DNA of 64,000 bases from Herbivorax alkaliphila. Its GTDB lineage: Bacteria; Bacillota; Clostridia; Acetivibrionales; Acetivibrionaceae. The position numbers and the translations under genes are program-made. The notes below the pieces were generated by a model. The model worked only from the letters and a program-made list of their open reading frames with translations. It was not told the origin of the DNA and did not search any database. Below, piece after piece: positions 33,101-40,566 of this stretch. Position 1 is the first letter of the stretch. Each line of letters opens with the position of its first letter. Location of the stretch: assembly GCF_030848475.1 (NCBI RefSeq), contig NZ_JAVDDS010000002.1, positions 62,001 to 126,000 of the forward strand. Direction: 5' to 3'.

Positions 33101-33553
33101 TCAAAAGATTACTTAGAAGAAGTACAGTTTGAAGATGTTTCTAATGAGCATTGGGCATCCTGGGCAATATCTTATGCGACAGATAAGGGATATTTTAAAG
33201 GATATGAAGATAATACATTTAGACCAGACAGGCACATTACAAGGGCAGAACTGTCAGTGGTTTTATGTAACTATATGGGGATTGAAACTTATGTACATGA
33301 AAGTTATAGTTTTGAGGACATAACAGGACACTGGGCAGAAGACTTTATAAATAGACTTGTAAGTAGAGGACACATTAAAGGATACCCTGATGATACCTTC
33401 AGACCTGACAATAATGTTAAACGCTCAGAATGTGTAAGTCTGATAAATAGAATATTAGGTATTGAACCTGTTTTAGATGAAGAACCTTACTTTAGTGATG
33501 TAGATAAAGATTACTGGGCATTTGGAGACATAATGTCAGCTATAGTTAGGTAG
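15122..33553 (+). CDS. Giant SLH-anchored multidomain surface protein, 6143 residues
   Basis: Predicted S-layer-associated adhesin of about 680 kDa. The GTG start has a good GGGAG site; a signal peptide (KKR, hydrophobic to about residue 26) follows. Then come five 27-residue acidic repeats (about 48-182), one fibronectin III (fn3) domain (~207-295), about fourteen ~200-residue beta-repeat modules (~298-3103) with a core like LNLNGYSLTVTGDLIQSGG, four fn3 domains (~3106-3463), alternating Ig-like and fn3 domains (~3463-4253), a PKD domain (~4254-4340), two carboxypeptidase-regulatory-like domains (~4343-4426 and ~4770-4843), a propeller-like region (~5270-5663), CARDB-like domains (~5666-5873), a Pro/Asp/Glu linker and three SLH domains with the GYEDNTFRP signature (~5960-6143) that bind pyruvylated wall polymer. 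No enzymatic motif seen. Role in attachment is inferred. A terminator follows. Confidence 0.9.
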   Translation: MSDFKKRTAIVLVIILVINLNFSVGDLYQKSNIYADMISEDLSIKAEDIESEKEEDAEEKEIVDEEMSRYEDKEDVESEKEEDAEEEEIVDEEMSKYEDKEDIESEKEEDAEEEEIVDEEMSRYEDKEDVESEKEEDAEEEEIVDEEMSKYEDKEDIESEKEEDAEEEEIVDEEMSKYDDKEEVAVFNQEKEDSESIDKELSDDTENLTPQNLEIISKTSTTVNLSWTKPVDGTNISHYNVYDGDDIVKSVDAEDSVCTIDNLIPLTQYSFTVRSEDVEGNISEPTNEITIFTPRGETIIDSETSLTEDTVYGDLYIENDYLDLNGYKLIVEGDLIHSRGTLKINGGELIVKGDYRIQSKSVNNEGEVSYGNSRGYFDMTNSRDYVLIEGNFVTHTRYNHSDLLTDGLLEIKGDITQKNITNNNSSNYNFCPTGKHITKLNGEGLQTVSFESSKSGFNILKIENDSDEGVEFKSPLNTNKLNDNGNILKFAGSKSGIVGWELSEDEVYDGDLYLGGGDLNLNGHVLKVKGDLVQSGGVVDINGGQLYIDGDYRLQTEIENEEGNKSYTYSNGFLKMIKEFDYVSVEGEFVTHSQHSHEDYLINGILEVKGHFVQKSHYARDNFNSAKNHKVVLSGDVLQKVTFETSESLSSWDADSNINILEITNTSDEGVEFVSKLGINGEIKETSTIISGGKNLYLGGNAQINWDVWPYDLRIEENRILEKDMVIEGSLYVYRRSLNLNGHSLKIEGNLIQEGGTLTINGGELIVGGDYRIQTESIDNQENVVYGDSTGYLNMTNVNDYVSIEGTFATQTRYSHYDSLTAGVLKVGEDFIQKKSTNRFADDDNFYATDAHRTVLNGEALQMVSFETPQSRFSTLEIENYSEEGIEFNQALNADTFIDNGCKYTLPGMEVSGWELTEDEVHEGDLYLGAGQLNLNGYVLKVEGNLVQSGGTVNINGGSLHIEGDYRLQTKNEDDLENINYTYSNGRLWMMDENDSVKVEGDFINNSNRSHTGYLTNGVLELKGDFIHSTHDEQDNFRLTENHKVVLSGEELQKVRFEDSTSSSGYSCINILEITNTSEDGVEFESIVVVKGEIKDTSTPITGGRYLSISENTQINWDDWSYDIGISENYTLEDNIAINGSLFIHNRTLDLNGFSINIYGDFNHLGGTLNLNGGEVSVKGNYNIETEDNECVNANLRMTNEDDYIKVYGSFIMRSRQRNNNLTAGILEVKGDFTQKNGRTSWSRENFDASESHSVILSGEGKQNVSFESTESQFYILELKNYSEEGVEFAQALNADTFIDNGCKFTFPGSEVVGWTLTEDEVYEGDVYLGAGNLNLNGYSLTITGDLIQSGGTVDVRGGELYVQGDYRLQTKNENAQGNISFSHSSGYLKMANESDYIKVEGDFVTYSDRSHTDYLTNGVLEVKGDFTQKRNNAWDNFNAAENHKVILSGDVLQSVSFESSSAFRSYINNFEITNTSEEGVEFTSNVVVNGQMMKTSTPISGGKYLCLGLDAQVNWEYWPYDLGIEGSYDLDKDLVIGGSLYIHDGSLDLKGFSLIVEGDIIQTRGTLSVSGGYLEIKGSYIIESEGGEAVYASLRMTDEKDYIKVYENFVMNSRRNHSNLLTDGILEIKGDFIQKNVRRSDSRNFDAGGMHRVILSGEEKQVVTFQTFESRFNILELQNYSNEGVEFNDTLNSHTFIDNGCIFEIKGSQVVGWELTEDEVYDGNVYLAGGQLNLNGYTLTIKGDLIQSGGLVDINGGELYVNGDYKIQRENNEYSIGILKMVNESDYVNVKRDFVIHSNKSHLGYLTNGVLEVKRDFIQLEHSVSDNFRATGNHKLLLSGEILQKISFESASSGFYDSCINILEIVNTSDEGIEFGTVTVVNGELSGISVPLKNAQNLLFGENAKLNWNIWPYDLTIEGAVLENDLTIEGNLYSNEGTLNLNGYRLVVEEDFIHSDGTVDIVGGELIVKGNYRMQSMDSNGEFEESDSILNMTDEDDYVYVGGNFITQSENNHSNRLTEGVLEIKGHFSQKSGNWRNFNARDNHRTVLSGDNLQGVSFESSSSTFNILEVKNHSPEGIEFNENRLPADTFIDNGCVIKLPDSKVLGWELKEDQVYEGNLYLGLGELKLNGYSLTVTGDLIQSGGTLEVDGGELTVKGDYLMQSKNVNNEGEIIYTNSNGYLNMTNEEDYVFVKGDFVMQSSNNHFDLLTTGLLEIQGNFTQKTGEDGNFNSTESHRTVLSGEELQTISFDTSQSRFNILELKNHSKEGIVFKQNTLNAITLIDNDCKVSFPKEADGWKLAEDEIYEGDLYISSGILNLNGYNLTITGDLIQSAGIVDVSGGKLNVKGDYRIQTKVENEQEDKNYKYSNGILKMVDEGDYVKVEGNFITHSNKSHLDFLTNGVLELKGDFIQITHSERNNFKATNNHKLLLSGENLQKVSFDNSDYSNESCINILEIANTFEEGVKFISKVAVKGEIKETSTPITGGKYISIGENTKLGYKVWPGDLSIGENFKLENDITINGSLYVDSIYWDGTLKLNGYNLTVNENLIHSNGIVDIDGGELVVKGDFRIQTENVNEDGEIEFWSSGAYLNMTKEEDYILVEGDFITESWYSHSGRLTEGLLEIQGDFAQKRNSNWNFVATENHKTLLSGSGLQTVNFDSSDSGFNVLELQNYSDEGVIFNQLLNLQSFIDNECNFEHPGLGVVGWKLTEDEVYEGDLYLDLGQLDLNGNKLTIAGDLIQSGGKLTLGGGNLNVQGDYRLQTKNEDDEGNEFYTYSNGYLKMVDQNDYVKVEGDFVTESNQNHFNYLTKGVFEVKGDFTQIRYNNNANFRASENHKLILSGEALQKINFESSSDSSHSHINNLEIRNTSEDGVEFVSNVFITGEMKEISTPISGGKKIYIGQNTQLNWDNLKYNIAINKTFDLQKDMKINGSLYIDGGSVSLNGYSLKVEGNLIHERGTLDIDGGELIVKGDYRIQRENIDDDGDVSYEDSFGELRMNNDDDYIYVGGDFVAHGRNQERGYLTAGTLEIKGDFTQSRGSWSGASTENFKANKNHRTILSGSEIQRITFNNPRGSQFNELVITKPMEKGYRFNTIPVWNVLIEDFSDRELPTVPQNLRVIENSITTVSLKWDISLDDVDVEGYEIFRNGLRVGTSRTNRYIDQRLMPNTKYTYTIKAYDVYGNYSEHSESVGITTNVGDEPPEVPQNLSISSRTDTSVSLSWSPSTGNVPVEGYKVYLNGIHIGDSENTRYTDTDLEPGTHHYTIKAFDTSGNISNSSNAIIYDNEPPTAPKDVSVADITATSVTLNWSESQDNIGVLEYEVFRDGVRIGVTDSLTYKDNTLEPMGEYTYVVRAKDFSWNVSQPSKSITVSTYIDDEPPTTPKELRVASQTGSSITLTWDASVDNVGVKGYEIYRDDEYIGTSKTLQYKDEKLLAGTSYTYSVKAFDAAGNYSDKSSEIIGIPMMPRIIETEPVDEETIGGENKRMHVYFVDSGNMQGSDAVFEYSEDGSTWVEFENIVYGPYRTRIEGENIIRFYSDWNLEPLSSGEYMVRYTVYDDDGNNDERVVSYNVNRTSPKKVENINAVSDSSGITLTWDIAADGDVSYYNIYRSVNEPGSFTLLERVDERTTVFYRDSDILPETNYYYFIRAVDVFEQESSNSEVIEATTVEDTVPPTILGISPVDETTMGKSAQITVRAEDNIAVSSITLQYFDNLEEEWIDIETIDTSAVANFTWSDIPVSEEVKVRAIAKDTSGNISDGTPVRTYYIDTEGPEKITGLNASAYTTNIILRWNDVSDDDFAYFSVEKKESLNDSYEKVGTVDDTLGMNVTGLDTETTYNFRVVAYDVYGNKGTYSDELEVSTTKDTEPPVIASLEPEPGYYANVIPLEGSAVDNVGVTAFVFEISEDMENWSDIEKIELGDAPKTANVSYDFDVSSYDDGTYYVRGRAYDEAGNVSTCESFVEYRIDCKPPKPPSGMVIENNKGNITIAWDRSEDTSVMYYRLYRAEDSQGPYTVIAEKLSSLGYIDRSVKMDKTYYYKVSAISATGIVSEKTNSIEAGLNENTGEPEIINMSPSDGSNLPANPTIQILAVDNYKLSEVMLEYNDGDDWVLIGSEELDVYGKVVAFTWDTTDLTNGAYTLRARAVNSEGNESEYYIVNYQLNTEPPMTPQITVEPGDWTVDLSWTTGNEEDLAGFYVYRSTVSGGSHRRIKSLTDTSFTDTLLMPGQSYYYVVEAIDIFGNVSRSSEVAAIPGDDDPYPPVADAGEDRITTVGAEVLFDGRASSDNDRIESYHWDFGDGNTGVGATPLHTYSEEGTYEVTLTVFDPSGNSDKDTIKVTVRQEHEVGVLEVRVIDDATGEPISGASVYVDFPDDQPSQFITDSQGRANVVGNSGNYNIAAYMEGYLPRDTNLQINQHQNSPVTIGITKGELVVGDLNVRRMELDEIVNAGIDINAPENQYVYEFEVELEFERRELPKLNITANGHGGILRVGFAGGSGGFFRLPGGGRVYPKVIPNSKPEIPPTIAYLVIPGEISWLKEFFEVSLTMTNMADPQFVIEDASVKLDLPEGLSLAPTRDRQSLKVDMGSIEGGETKDAQWIIRGDQKGSYNLEADFTGTLMPFNHPVNTIFKTEEPFEVLAEDALHLSVTPQGRAYIGEKYNVTFQLTNTSNFPVYNLNFEVDGEPVDTPNFHRITGEETDSQHIGPGDIIEVSTLMPGESIWFEYETVINFEGDPSKHYYVLTNTSIDGRGMQIPTTVNPPSDGSDDPEEDREGDVSGIVWDKDEDVPVSGASVLIGSNTTVTDVDGRFSFEGINLNNNELTVNAESFHEKVKEVELRDGAYIRIELSQFPEIREISSAYSNSNDRRASMVPLNLLSGPIKFEINTDLKGDGYVTDYLYRVVDKYGNIKTERSTAATGDSITISNIRSMMTSGDKLHFAVKTMGTYGEYTTDYVDTKLTTVCELNILNGIEWDDDLEGSRQNGVNLNLGGISGLYKFLTGGKDLDLSFPSDSEIWEPISLKPPQIKTDFSVNYDFYNASATFKNKNSLNVGLSGQFLDFEFPKLGGSGKGSMGITPESKGELSIDTIYNSIHSRWEIKSISYTSESGVTVDISFKYTVPADLKFGGLLLSAYAEVKVQGQYVTSMSNPDISNLDISTLESLSDLIPEIQTTLSIALRLAVGAQTGYGLASGEIFGKGELSSVIPSWRTELTLSYGGKYGYLWFFSNSTTWGTKTWVLNEGSDESGQAGTMSSFDFSALSIEDEELTFNSRPRDYLEHQQWIGEELIVEAAYPDSNAQISPVDESIGDLIMIFTGDDSERTDNNRTAVYSSIYSDKKWSEPIQIDNDGTGDALPYLAVDGEDIYATWLDMSEEIGEMSDDITENYITENILGKMGVTAAKYNKDSKDWENIYSERIDGVNKHPQIATKNGETMVTWVNNKSKLSIGNTLNPDNVYYAYNDGDGWTEADIFVKDAGNVYQSDLLMHKDRAYYVFVTNAYSEDETYKLYLTTFDGSSWSDPVGIIDNSLEDSHPVITLENNEPVVFWQNGESIYKSSLEKPDDAQEIIDSRQSSGILELSVTDTDDGSALSWTNAMDGEYRLYVSTYDEGSSTWTQGIEIEFDSMEVPKGVTLAEFEDSVMAVYNIIPYKFDEENEMYYQEFSSLTSTLYRRKTDLAILEDGIYFKEDIPLPGEDAKATVEVVNLGDVTVDSFTVSLYDDEQLIGAKDIENAALSHGESKSIDLDLTVSEDSNGLNLKAVLELEKDSNLSNNTAKLNVSYTDAEITGVYNELYTNNTGVIYVDVKNSGYSNIRDAKVYLSTESEFDNIFDSITIDQLKPQQEKRVKFDLELEQELDMKFIYAKVEVEQDEFNYLNNVDFTVLRSVNVTEQPEEPEQPDESEEPGDSTPPSGSTPSGPAPPAPAPDQDDDDDDEDTSDEDVVPDESESKEDKKDIKEPEPDMPSAGDIRYIRGYEDNTFRPENGITRAEMSVILANLDEASKDYLEEVQFEDVSNEHWASWAISYATDKGYFKGYEDNTFRPDRHITRAELSVVLCNYMGIETYVHESYSFEDITGHWAEDFINRLVSRGHIKGYPDDTFRPDNNVKRSECVSLINRILGIEPVLDEEPYFSDVDKDYWAFGDIMSAIVR
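15263..15667 (+). repeat. Five tandem 81-bp repeats in the giant gene
   Basis: Period exactly 81 bp (27 codons), starting at 15263, 15344, 15425, 15506 and 15587. Each encodes (I/V)ESEKEEDAEE followed by EEIVDEEMS(R/K)YEDKED. The first four copies alternate I...R and V...K, which suggests that a 162-bp pair was duplicated as a unit. In-frame copy number is likely to vary between strains. Confidence 0.95.
16015..24430 (+). repeat. About fourteen ~600-bp beta-repeat modules in the giant gene
   Basis: I count fourteen occurrences of the core (L/S)xLNGxxLxVxGDLIQSGG at near-regular spacing of about 600 bp. Each module continues with GGEL.V.GDYR.Q, then a DYV.VEG.F segment, a LT.G.LE.KGDF segment, and ends with (W/G)WELTEDEVY or a variant. 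Odd and even modules differ: one type ends NCKF..PG..V.GW.LTEDEV, the other ends with an INWD-WPYDL motif, so the true period may be a two-module unit of ~1.2 kb. Alternating G/N-rich beta strands suggest a beta-helical rod. Confidence 0.85.
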
Positions 33554-33594
33554 AAGAATTTTCAGATTTTAGCAATGATTATTAACATGTTAAT

Positions 33595-33632
33595 AAAAAA
33601 CTCGCTTAAAATAAACTTAAGCGAGTTTTTTT
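33595..33632 (+). terminator. Rho-independent terminator of the giant gene
   Basis: A perfect 15-bp stem, AAAAAACTCGCTTAA with TTAAGCGAGTTTTTT, around a 7-nt loop; the 3' arm ends in the T run. It starts 41 nt after the stop codon. Confidence 0.9.
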
Positions 33633-33846
33633 GCATTTTTAAGTTCCTTTTTCTAAAAAAACAGATTGATTTTTCTAAAAAATATGTATATAATGGTACT
33701 AATGTTAATTTCAATAACGCACACAAAACAATAAATTCTACATAGTTTTTATCTAAACTAATATCGTTTCAATACACTAAAATGTTTAATGCATTTTTTA
33801 AATGTTTTGCATATCAATTCAGTTAAATTCATAGTTAAGTTTTATT

Positions 33847-36800
33847 TTGTTTGTTTTTCTAATGGTGCAGTCAGTCCTGGCAGTAAGTTTTTTTGGTCAA
33901 AACATGGAAGTCTACGCAAATGAAGCAGAAGAAAGTGAAACAAAACAAGTAGCAGAAAATAATGATTTGAAGGAAAATATCAGTGAAGAATTTACAAAAG
34001 ATAAGCAAGAAAAACATAATGATATTGAAGAAGATATCCAGGTTCAGATAGTCATTATAACGATGATGAACCTCCTACAATTCCACAAGATTTGACTGTA
34101 ACATCAAAGTCTTTAACCACTATTGCTATAGAGTGGGATGCGTCTACAGATAACGTAAAAGTAGAAGGTTATATTATATACAGAGATGGTATAAGAGTAG
34201 GAAGTTCAAGGACTCTTAGGTATATAGATCAAAATCTTACCAAACACTAAATATACATATACTGTAAGAGCATATGATCAGGCTAGAAACTATTCAGAAC
34301 ATAGTGAATCGATAAGTGCTACAACAAAGGAGGATAATGAGCCGCCTACAATACCAGAAAACTTAACTAAATCTTCAAGAACAGACAGTTCAGTATCACT
34401 GTCATGGTCACGCTCAACAGATAATGCTAGAGTGACAGGATATAAAATATACCGTAATGGAGTTCATATAGCAGATTCAGCAAATACAAGATATACTGAT
34501 ACTGATTTAGAACCGGGAACTTATGTTTATTCGGTTAGTGCTTACGATGCTTCAGGCAATATATCAGATAAAAGCAGTGAAATAATATATGATAATGAAC
34601 CTCCTACAGCTCCGGAAGAAATTTCTGTTGTTGAGGCTACAGCCACTTCAGTTACACTTAATTGGTTAGAGTCGTCTGATAATATAGGTGTATTGGAATA
34701 TGAAGTATATCGTGATGGCATCAAAGTAGCAGATTTAGAAGATTTAAGTTATAAGGATGAATCATTAGAGCCTATGGTTGAATATACTTATTTTGTTAAA
34801 GCAAGAGATTTATCAGGTAACTTGTCAGAAAGAAGTGAAATTGTAACTGTTGAAACTTTTGTAGATGATGAGCCACCAACTACTCCTAAAGAACTTAGAG
34901 TAGCATCCCAAACAGGTTCTTCTATAACCCTTACTTGGAATGCATCAGTTGACAATGTGGGGGTAGAAGGATTTGATGCTGCAGGAAACTATTCAGATAA
35001 AAGTAGTGAAATAATTGGGATTCCAATGATCCCAAGAATTACAGAAACTGACCCTGCAAATGAAGAGACTGTTGGAGGCACATCCAATAGAATGCATGTA
35101 TACTTTGTGGATAGTGGAAATATCCAGGGTTCTGATGCTGTTTTTGAATATTCAGAAGATGGTTCTAAATGGACAGAATTTGAAGGCATGGTTCATGGAC
35201 CATATAGGAGACAAAGAGGAGGACAAAATCTTATTAACTTTTATAGTGATTGGGATTTAGAACCATTAAGCAGTGGAGATTATATGGTTCGATACACAGT
35301 TTATGATGCTGATGGGAATACTGATGAGCATGTAGCTTCATATACTGTTAACCGTACTTCCCCAGACATGGTTGAAAACTTAAATGTGTTATCAGAATCA
35401 ACGGGAATAATCCTTACATGGGATGGGGCTACAGAAGGGTATGTAAGCCACTACAATATATACCGTTCTGTAAATGATGAAGAATCTTTTAGTTTACTAA
35501 AAAGAATAGATGACCCTTCTACAATTTCATATATTGACAACAGCATTTTAGCAGAAACTACCTATTACTACTATGTCACAGCGGTAGACATATTTGGACA
35601 GGAAAGTACTAAATCTGAAGTTGTTGAAATTACCACAAGTGAAGATGTTATTCCACCAATGGTCATGGGGATATCACCAGTGGATGAAACAACTTTAGGT
35701 AAAAGTGCACAGATAACAGTAAGAGCAGAGGATAATATAGCTGTTTCCAGCATGACACTTCAATATTTTGATAATTCTAAAGACAACTGGGTAGACATTG
35801 AGACAATTAAAACATCAAGGGTAGCAAACTTTGTGTGGGAAGATATTCCAGTTAGTGATGAAATAAAGGTAAGAGCAATTGCAAAGGACAGTTCAGGAAA
35901 CATAAGTGACGGAACACCTGTACGCACATACTATATTAAAGATGAAGAGCCTGAAAAAGTAACAGGTTTAAATGCATCACCTTATGCTACAAATATTCTT
36001 TTAAGATGGAATGATGTATCTGATGATGATTTTGCATATTTTCTAGTAGAGAAAAAGAATTCAGTGGGCGGTTCCTATGAAAGAGTTGGTACTGTAAATG
36101 ATACATTAGGAATGAATGTTACTGATTTAGAGACGGAAACAACTTATTACTTTAGAGTAGCTGCTTATGATATTTATGGAAACAAGGGAGAGTACTCGGA
36201 TTAATTAGAAGTTACAACAACAGAGGATACAATTCCACCGGTTATAAAGTCATTAGCACCTGAAGCTGGATATTATAGTGATCAAATACCACTTAGTGGA
36301 AGTGCTGTTGATAATGTAGGAGTGACTTCCTTCGTATTTCAGATATCAGAGGATATGGAAAATTGGAGTGATATTGAAAGAATAGAACTTGACCCTGCAC
36401 CTAAAACTGCAAATGTAAGTTACAACTTTGACATTTCTTCATATAATGACGGAGTATACTATGTAAGAGCAGTTGCTTATGATAAGGCAGGTAATGTTTC
36501 CATATGTAAATCCTTTGTAGAATACAGAATTGACAATACTCCACCTATGCCTCCAACAGGTGTTAGAGTAGAAGATACAGAAGGAGAAATTACTATAGTG
36601 TGGGATGAAAGTGAAGAGACAAACATCATGTACTATAATGTATACAGAAGTGAAGACAGAGAAGGTTCATATACTTTGGTGAGAGGGAAGCTTTCTTCAC
36701 TTGGATATATAGATCGTAATGTAGAAATGGATAAGACCTATTATTACAGAGTATCTGCCATTAATAGGGCAGGAAATGAAAGTGATAAATCAAATGCTGT

Positions 36801-39800
36801 GGAAGCTAAATTAGATGCTGATAATAAGCCACCTGAAATTATTAGTGTATCACCTAAAGAGGGTTCTAGTTTGCCAGTAAATCCAACAATAAGCGTGTTA
36901 GCGGCAGATAATTATAAACTGGCACAAGTAACTTTAGAGTACGATGCTGGTGATGAGTGGGTACTAATAGGAAGTGAAGAAGTGGATGTTTACAGTGAAG
37001 TAGCATCTTTTAACTGGGACACTTATGGGCTGACTAATGGAAGATATGATTTAAGAGCTAAAGCTGTTGATAAGGCAGGCAATGAAAGTAAGTATTATTA
37101 TATAAGCTATAATTTATATGTTGAACCGCCAATAGCACCTGAATTAACTGCTGTACCAGGTGACTGGAAAGTTAATTTGTCATGGACAACAGGAAGTGTA
37201 GATAATCTAGCAGGCTTTTATGTGTATAGAAGCACTGTATCAGGCAGCTCCTATAGAAGAATAAAAACTATAACTGATACTAGCAATACAAGTTATGAAG
37301 ATGGGATGCTTACGCCAGGGCAGGCTTATTACTACGTTGTAAAAGCTGTTGATGTTTATGGTAATATAAGCAGAAGTAATGAAGTATCAGCTATTCCTGG
37401 AGATAATGATCCATATCCTCCTACAGCTGATGCAGGAGAAGATAGAATTGTAACTGTAGGTATGGAGGTAATACTTGATGGAAGAGGTTCAAGTGATAAT
37501 GATCGTATTGAAGGCTATATATGGGATTTTGGCGATGGTACAAAAGGAGAGGGAGCTACACCTTCACATATCTATACCGAAGAAGGAGTCTATGAGGTAA
37601 CATTAACTGTATTTGATCCAGCTGGAAACAGTGATACAGATACAATTAATGTAAAAGTTCACTCCCTAAGTGAAGTTGGAGTAATGGAAGTAAGAGTAAT
37701 TGATGATGCTACAGGAGAACCTGTAGGTGGAGCAAGTGTTTACGTAGACTTTCCAGATGATACCCCATCAAGATTTACAGCTGACAGCCAGGGAGTAGTC
37801 CATATAGTTGGAAAAACAGGAAGATACAACATTGCTGCATATAAAGAAGGATATTTACCAAAAGAGATAAATGCTCAATTAAATCAATATAAGAGTTCTC
37901 CTGTAACAATAGGAATAGAAAAAGGAGAGCTTGTTGTAGGTGAATTAGATGTACGGCGTATGGAACTAGATGAAATAATAGAAGCGGGAATTGATGTAAC
38001 TGCACCAGAAAATCAGTATGTATATGAATTTGAAGTTACATTGGAATTTGAGAGAAGAAAACTTCCTAAGATTAATATAACTACAAATGGTGCTGGACAT
38101 ATTTACAATATTAGTTTTGCAGGAAGAAGTGGAGACGTTATAAGATTTAACGGGGGCGGTAGATTATACCCTACCGTTATACCTCACAAGCGACCTGATG
38201 TACCTCCTACAATTGCATATCTAGTAATTCCAGGAGAAGTAAGCTGGCTAAAAGAGTTCTTTGAAGTTAGCCTTACAATGACAAATATGGCAGATGCTCA
38301 GTTTGTAATAGAAGATGCTAGTGCCGCACTAGACTTGCCTGAAGGTTTAACTTTAGCTCCAACTAGAGATGAGCAGTCTCTAATGATAGATATAGGTTCA
38401 ATTGAAGGAGGAGAGACTAAAGAAGTACAGTGGATTATCCGTGGTGATGAAAAAGGAAGCTATGACTTAAAAGCTCACTTTAATGGAACATTAATGCCAT
38501 TTAATGATCCTGTAAATGCAATATTTAAGGCAAAAGAGCCATTAGAAGTACTTGCAGGAGATGCAATGCACTTAAATGTATTAGCTCAAGATTCAGCTTA
38601 TATAGGAGAAGAGTATTATGTATTCTTTCAGCTGACCAATACATCAGATTTTCCTGTATATAATCTGCATTTTGAAGTTGATGGAAAATCTTATGCTGAT
38701 ACGGTAGAACATTTACCTGAGCTACATGTAATATCAGAAGAGAGCATTGAAGCAAATGAAATACACCAAGTTAGTGCAGAAGATACAATAGAGGTTCCGA
38801 TACTAATGCCTGGAGACAGTATATGGCTTGACTATTCAACAATAATTGACTTTGAAGGTGATCCATCAAGGCATTATTATGTTTTAACAAATTCATATGT
38901 AGAAAAAAGAGGGGTAGAAATACCAACTACTGTTAAAACGATACCAAGTCATATTTATAAGTACCGTTTGGTAACAAACAGAGGAACACATGTTGTAACA
39001 GAGAGAGAAGACATATCTGTAATCATGGACGAAGTTAATCATCCGGGAAATACAGTTATTACTGTACATGATAATTTAAAAGAAATAGAAACAGAAGATA
39101 AAACATTTTTGCCTGTTTACTATGGGATTACAACTACAGCAGATATTGAAGGAAACTCTTTGGTAGAAATAAGTTATGACATAACAGGATATGAGGAATA
39201 TAAAGACAGTTTAAGACTTTATCACATAAAAGACGGAATTTACACAGATATAACTGAAAGCACCAGAAATGAAGTAAAAGATGACAAAAGCATTATGATA
39301 TTTGAGGGAAGAGTTGATAATCACTCTTGTTACTTTGCGGTTGGATTTACTACAGAACAAAAGTCAAAGAGACTATTAGAAGTTTTTACTGGTGGTGATG
39401 GATCGGTAAAGCTTAATGGTGAAAATATTAATGAAAACTATAAGAATAGTGTTCATTATGGAACAGAAATTAAATTAACTGCTATAGCAGGTAATTGTTC
39501 AGAATTTGCATATTGGGAAGATGGTAATACCGGAAGGTTTATTTCTACTAATCCTGTTTATGAAACTACATTTGTTACAGCAAAAAACATTAAAGCAATA
39601 TTTCACAAAAAAGTAACAGAAGACACTGAGGAATTTACCGTTGTGTTTAAAGATAGAAGTGGAAGAATACTTCAATCAACTAATGTAGCTAAAAATCAAT
39701 CGGCAACACCGCCTGAAGATCCTACTATGTCTGGATATCAATTTATAGGCTGGGATAAGGACTATAGCAATGTAGTGTCAAATATGATGATATCTCCTGT

Positions 39801-40404
39801 ATTTGAAAGATTGCCTGATAAGTACAATATAACAGTTGAAGGAGGAACTTTATATACAGGAGAAACAACAGGAGAATATAGATTTGATATGCCAGTTAAT
39901 GTAATAGCAGGTGAAAATGAAGAGGGAATGAAGTTTAGCCATTGGGAACAAGATGGCATCAGAATAAGTGTAAATTCTGAAATTTCCTTCTTTATGCCAA
40001 AAAGAGATACAGTATTAACTGCCGTTTTTGTTGAAGATACTGAAATTATTGATACAACACCGTTTATAACATTGCTAGATGATGTGGTTACAAACACTGA
40101 TGATAAAACAATGATTTTTATAGCCAATAGAAATATTAGGGAGGATTATATGCTATTAGAAAGTGGAATGATTCTTCTAGAAGAGAATGATGATTATCAA
40201 GATAAAATTACATTAGAGACTGAAGGAATTCTTAGAGGAAGAATAAATAATGACTCTACAGATCAGTTTTATGTCCGTAAAATAAATGTCCTAGAAGGTG
40301 AGAGATGGTATGCAAGAGCATATATGATTTGTGAAGATAGTGATGGAAGCATTATTACAGTATATAGTGAAAATACTGCAAAGGGGATTATGCCTGTAAA
40401 TTAG
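33847..40404 (+). pseudogene. Decayed paralogue of the giant surface protein
   Basis: Homologous to the middle of the preceding giant protein (its fn3, Ig-like, PKD and first carboxypeptidase-regulatory-like domains) but broken. A TTG-started frame with a signal-like segment and an acidic stretch shifts frame at about 34030-34060 into a fn3 domain, shifts again at 34236-34242 (a 2-nt loss where the intact paralogue has codons for LMPNT), then stops at a TAA at 36202-36204 where the paralogue has GAA. The same frame continues to 40404. A fn3 domain near 34970 has lost about 40 codons in frame. Homology ends near 38945; the C terminus has instead divergent InlB-B/bacterial repeat modules (TGGDGSVKLNG, SGYQFIGWD, EEGMKFSHWEQ) and no SLH domain. 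No beta-repeat modules are present. The 36322-40404 part could still be expressed as a fragment, but it lacks a signal peptide. Confidence 0.82.
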
Positions 40405-40493
40405 ATTTTATTTCAGCTACAGTTGGTGTAAGACTCTTTTATGTCAAGACTTTAGGAGATAGTATAAAATATTCTCTTTTAATTTTACAGTTT

Positions 40494-40534
40494 TTGGCTT
40501 TCATCCTATGGTTTAAATAGAGGATGAAAGCCAA
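40494..40534. terminator. Bidirectional terminator between convergent genes
   Basis: A perfect 14-bp stem, TTGGCTTTCATCCT with AGGATGAAAGCCAA, with T-rich sequence after it on the plus strand and A-rich sequence before it. It sits between the paralogue (plus) and the aldo/keto reductase (minus) and can serve both. Confidence 0.8.
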
Positions 40535-40566
40535 TTTTAAAATAGAACCTGACAACTAAGCCATTA

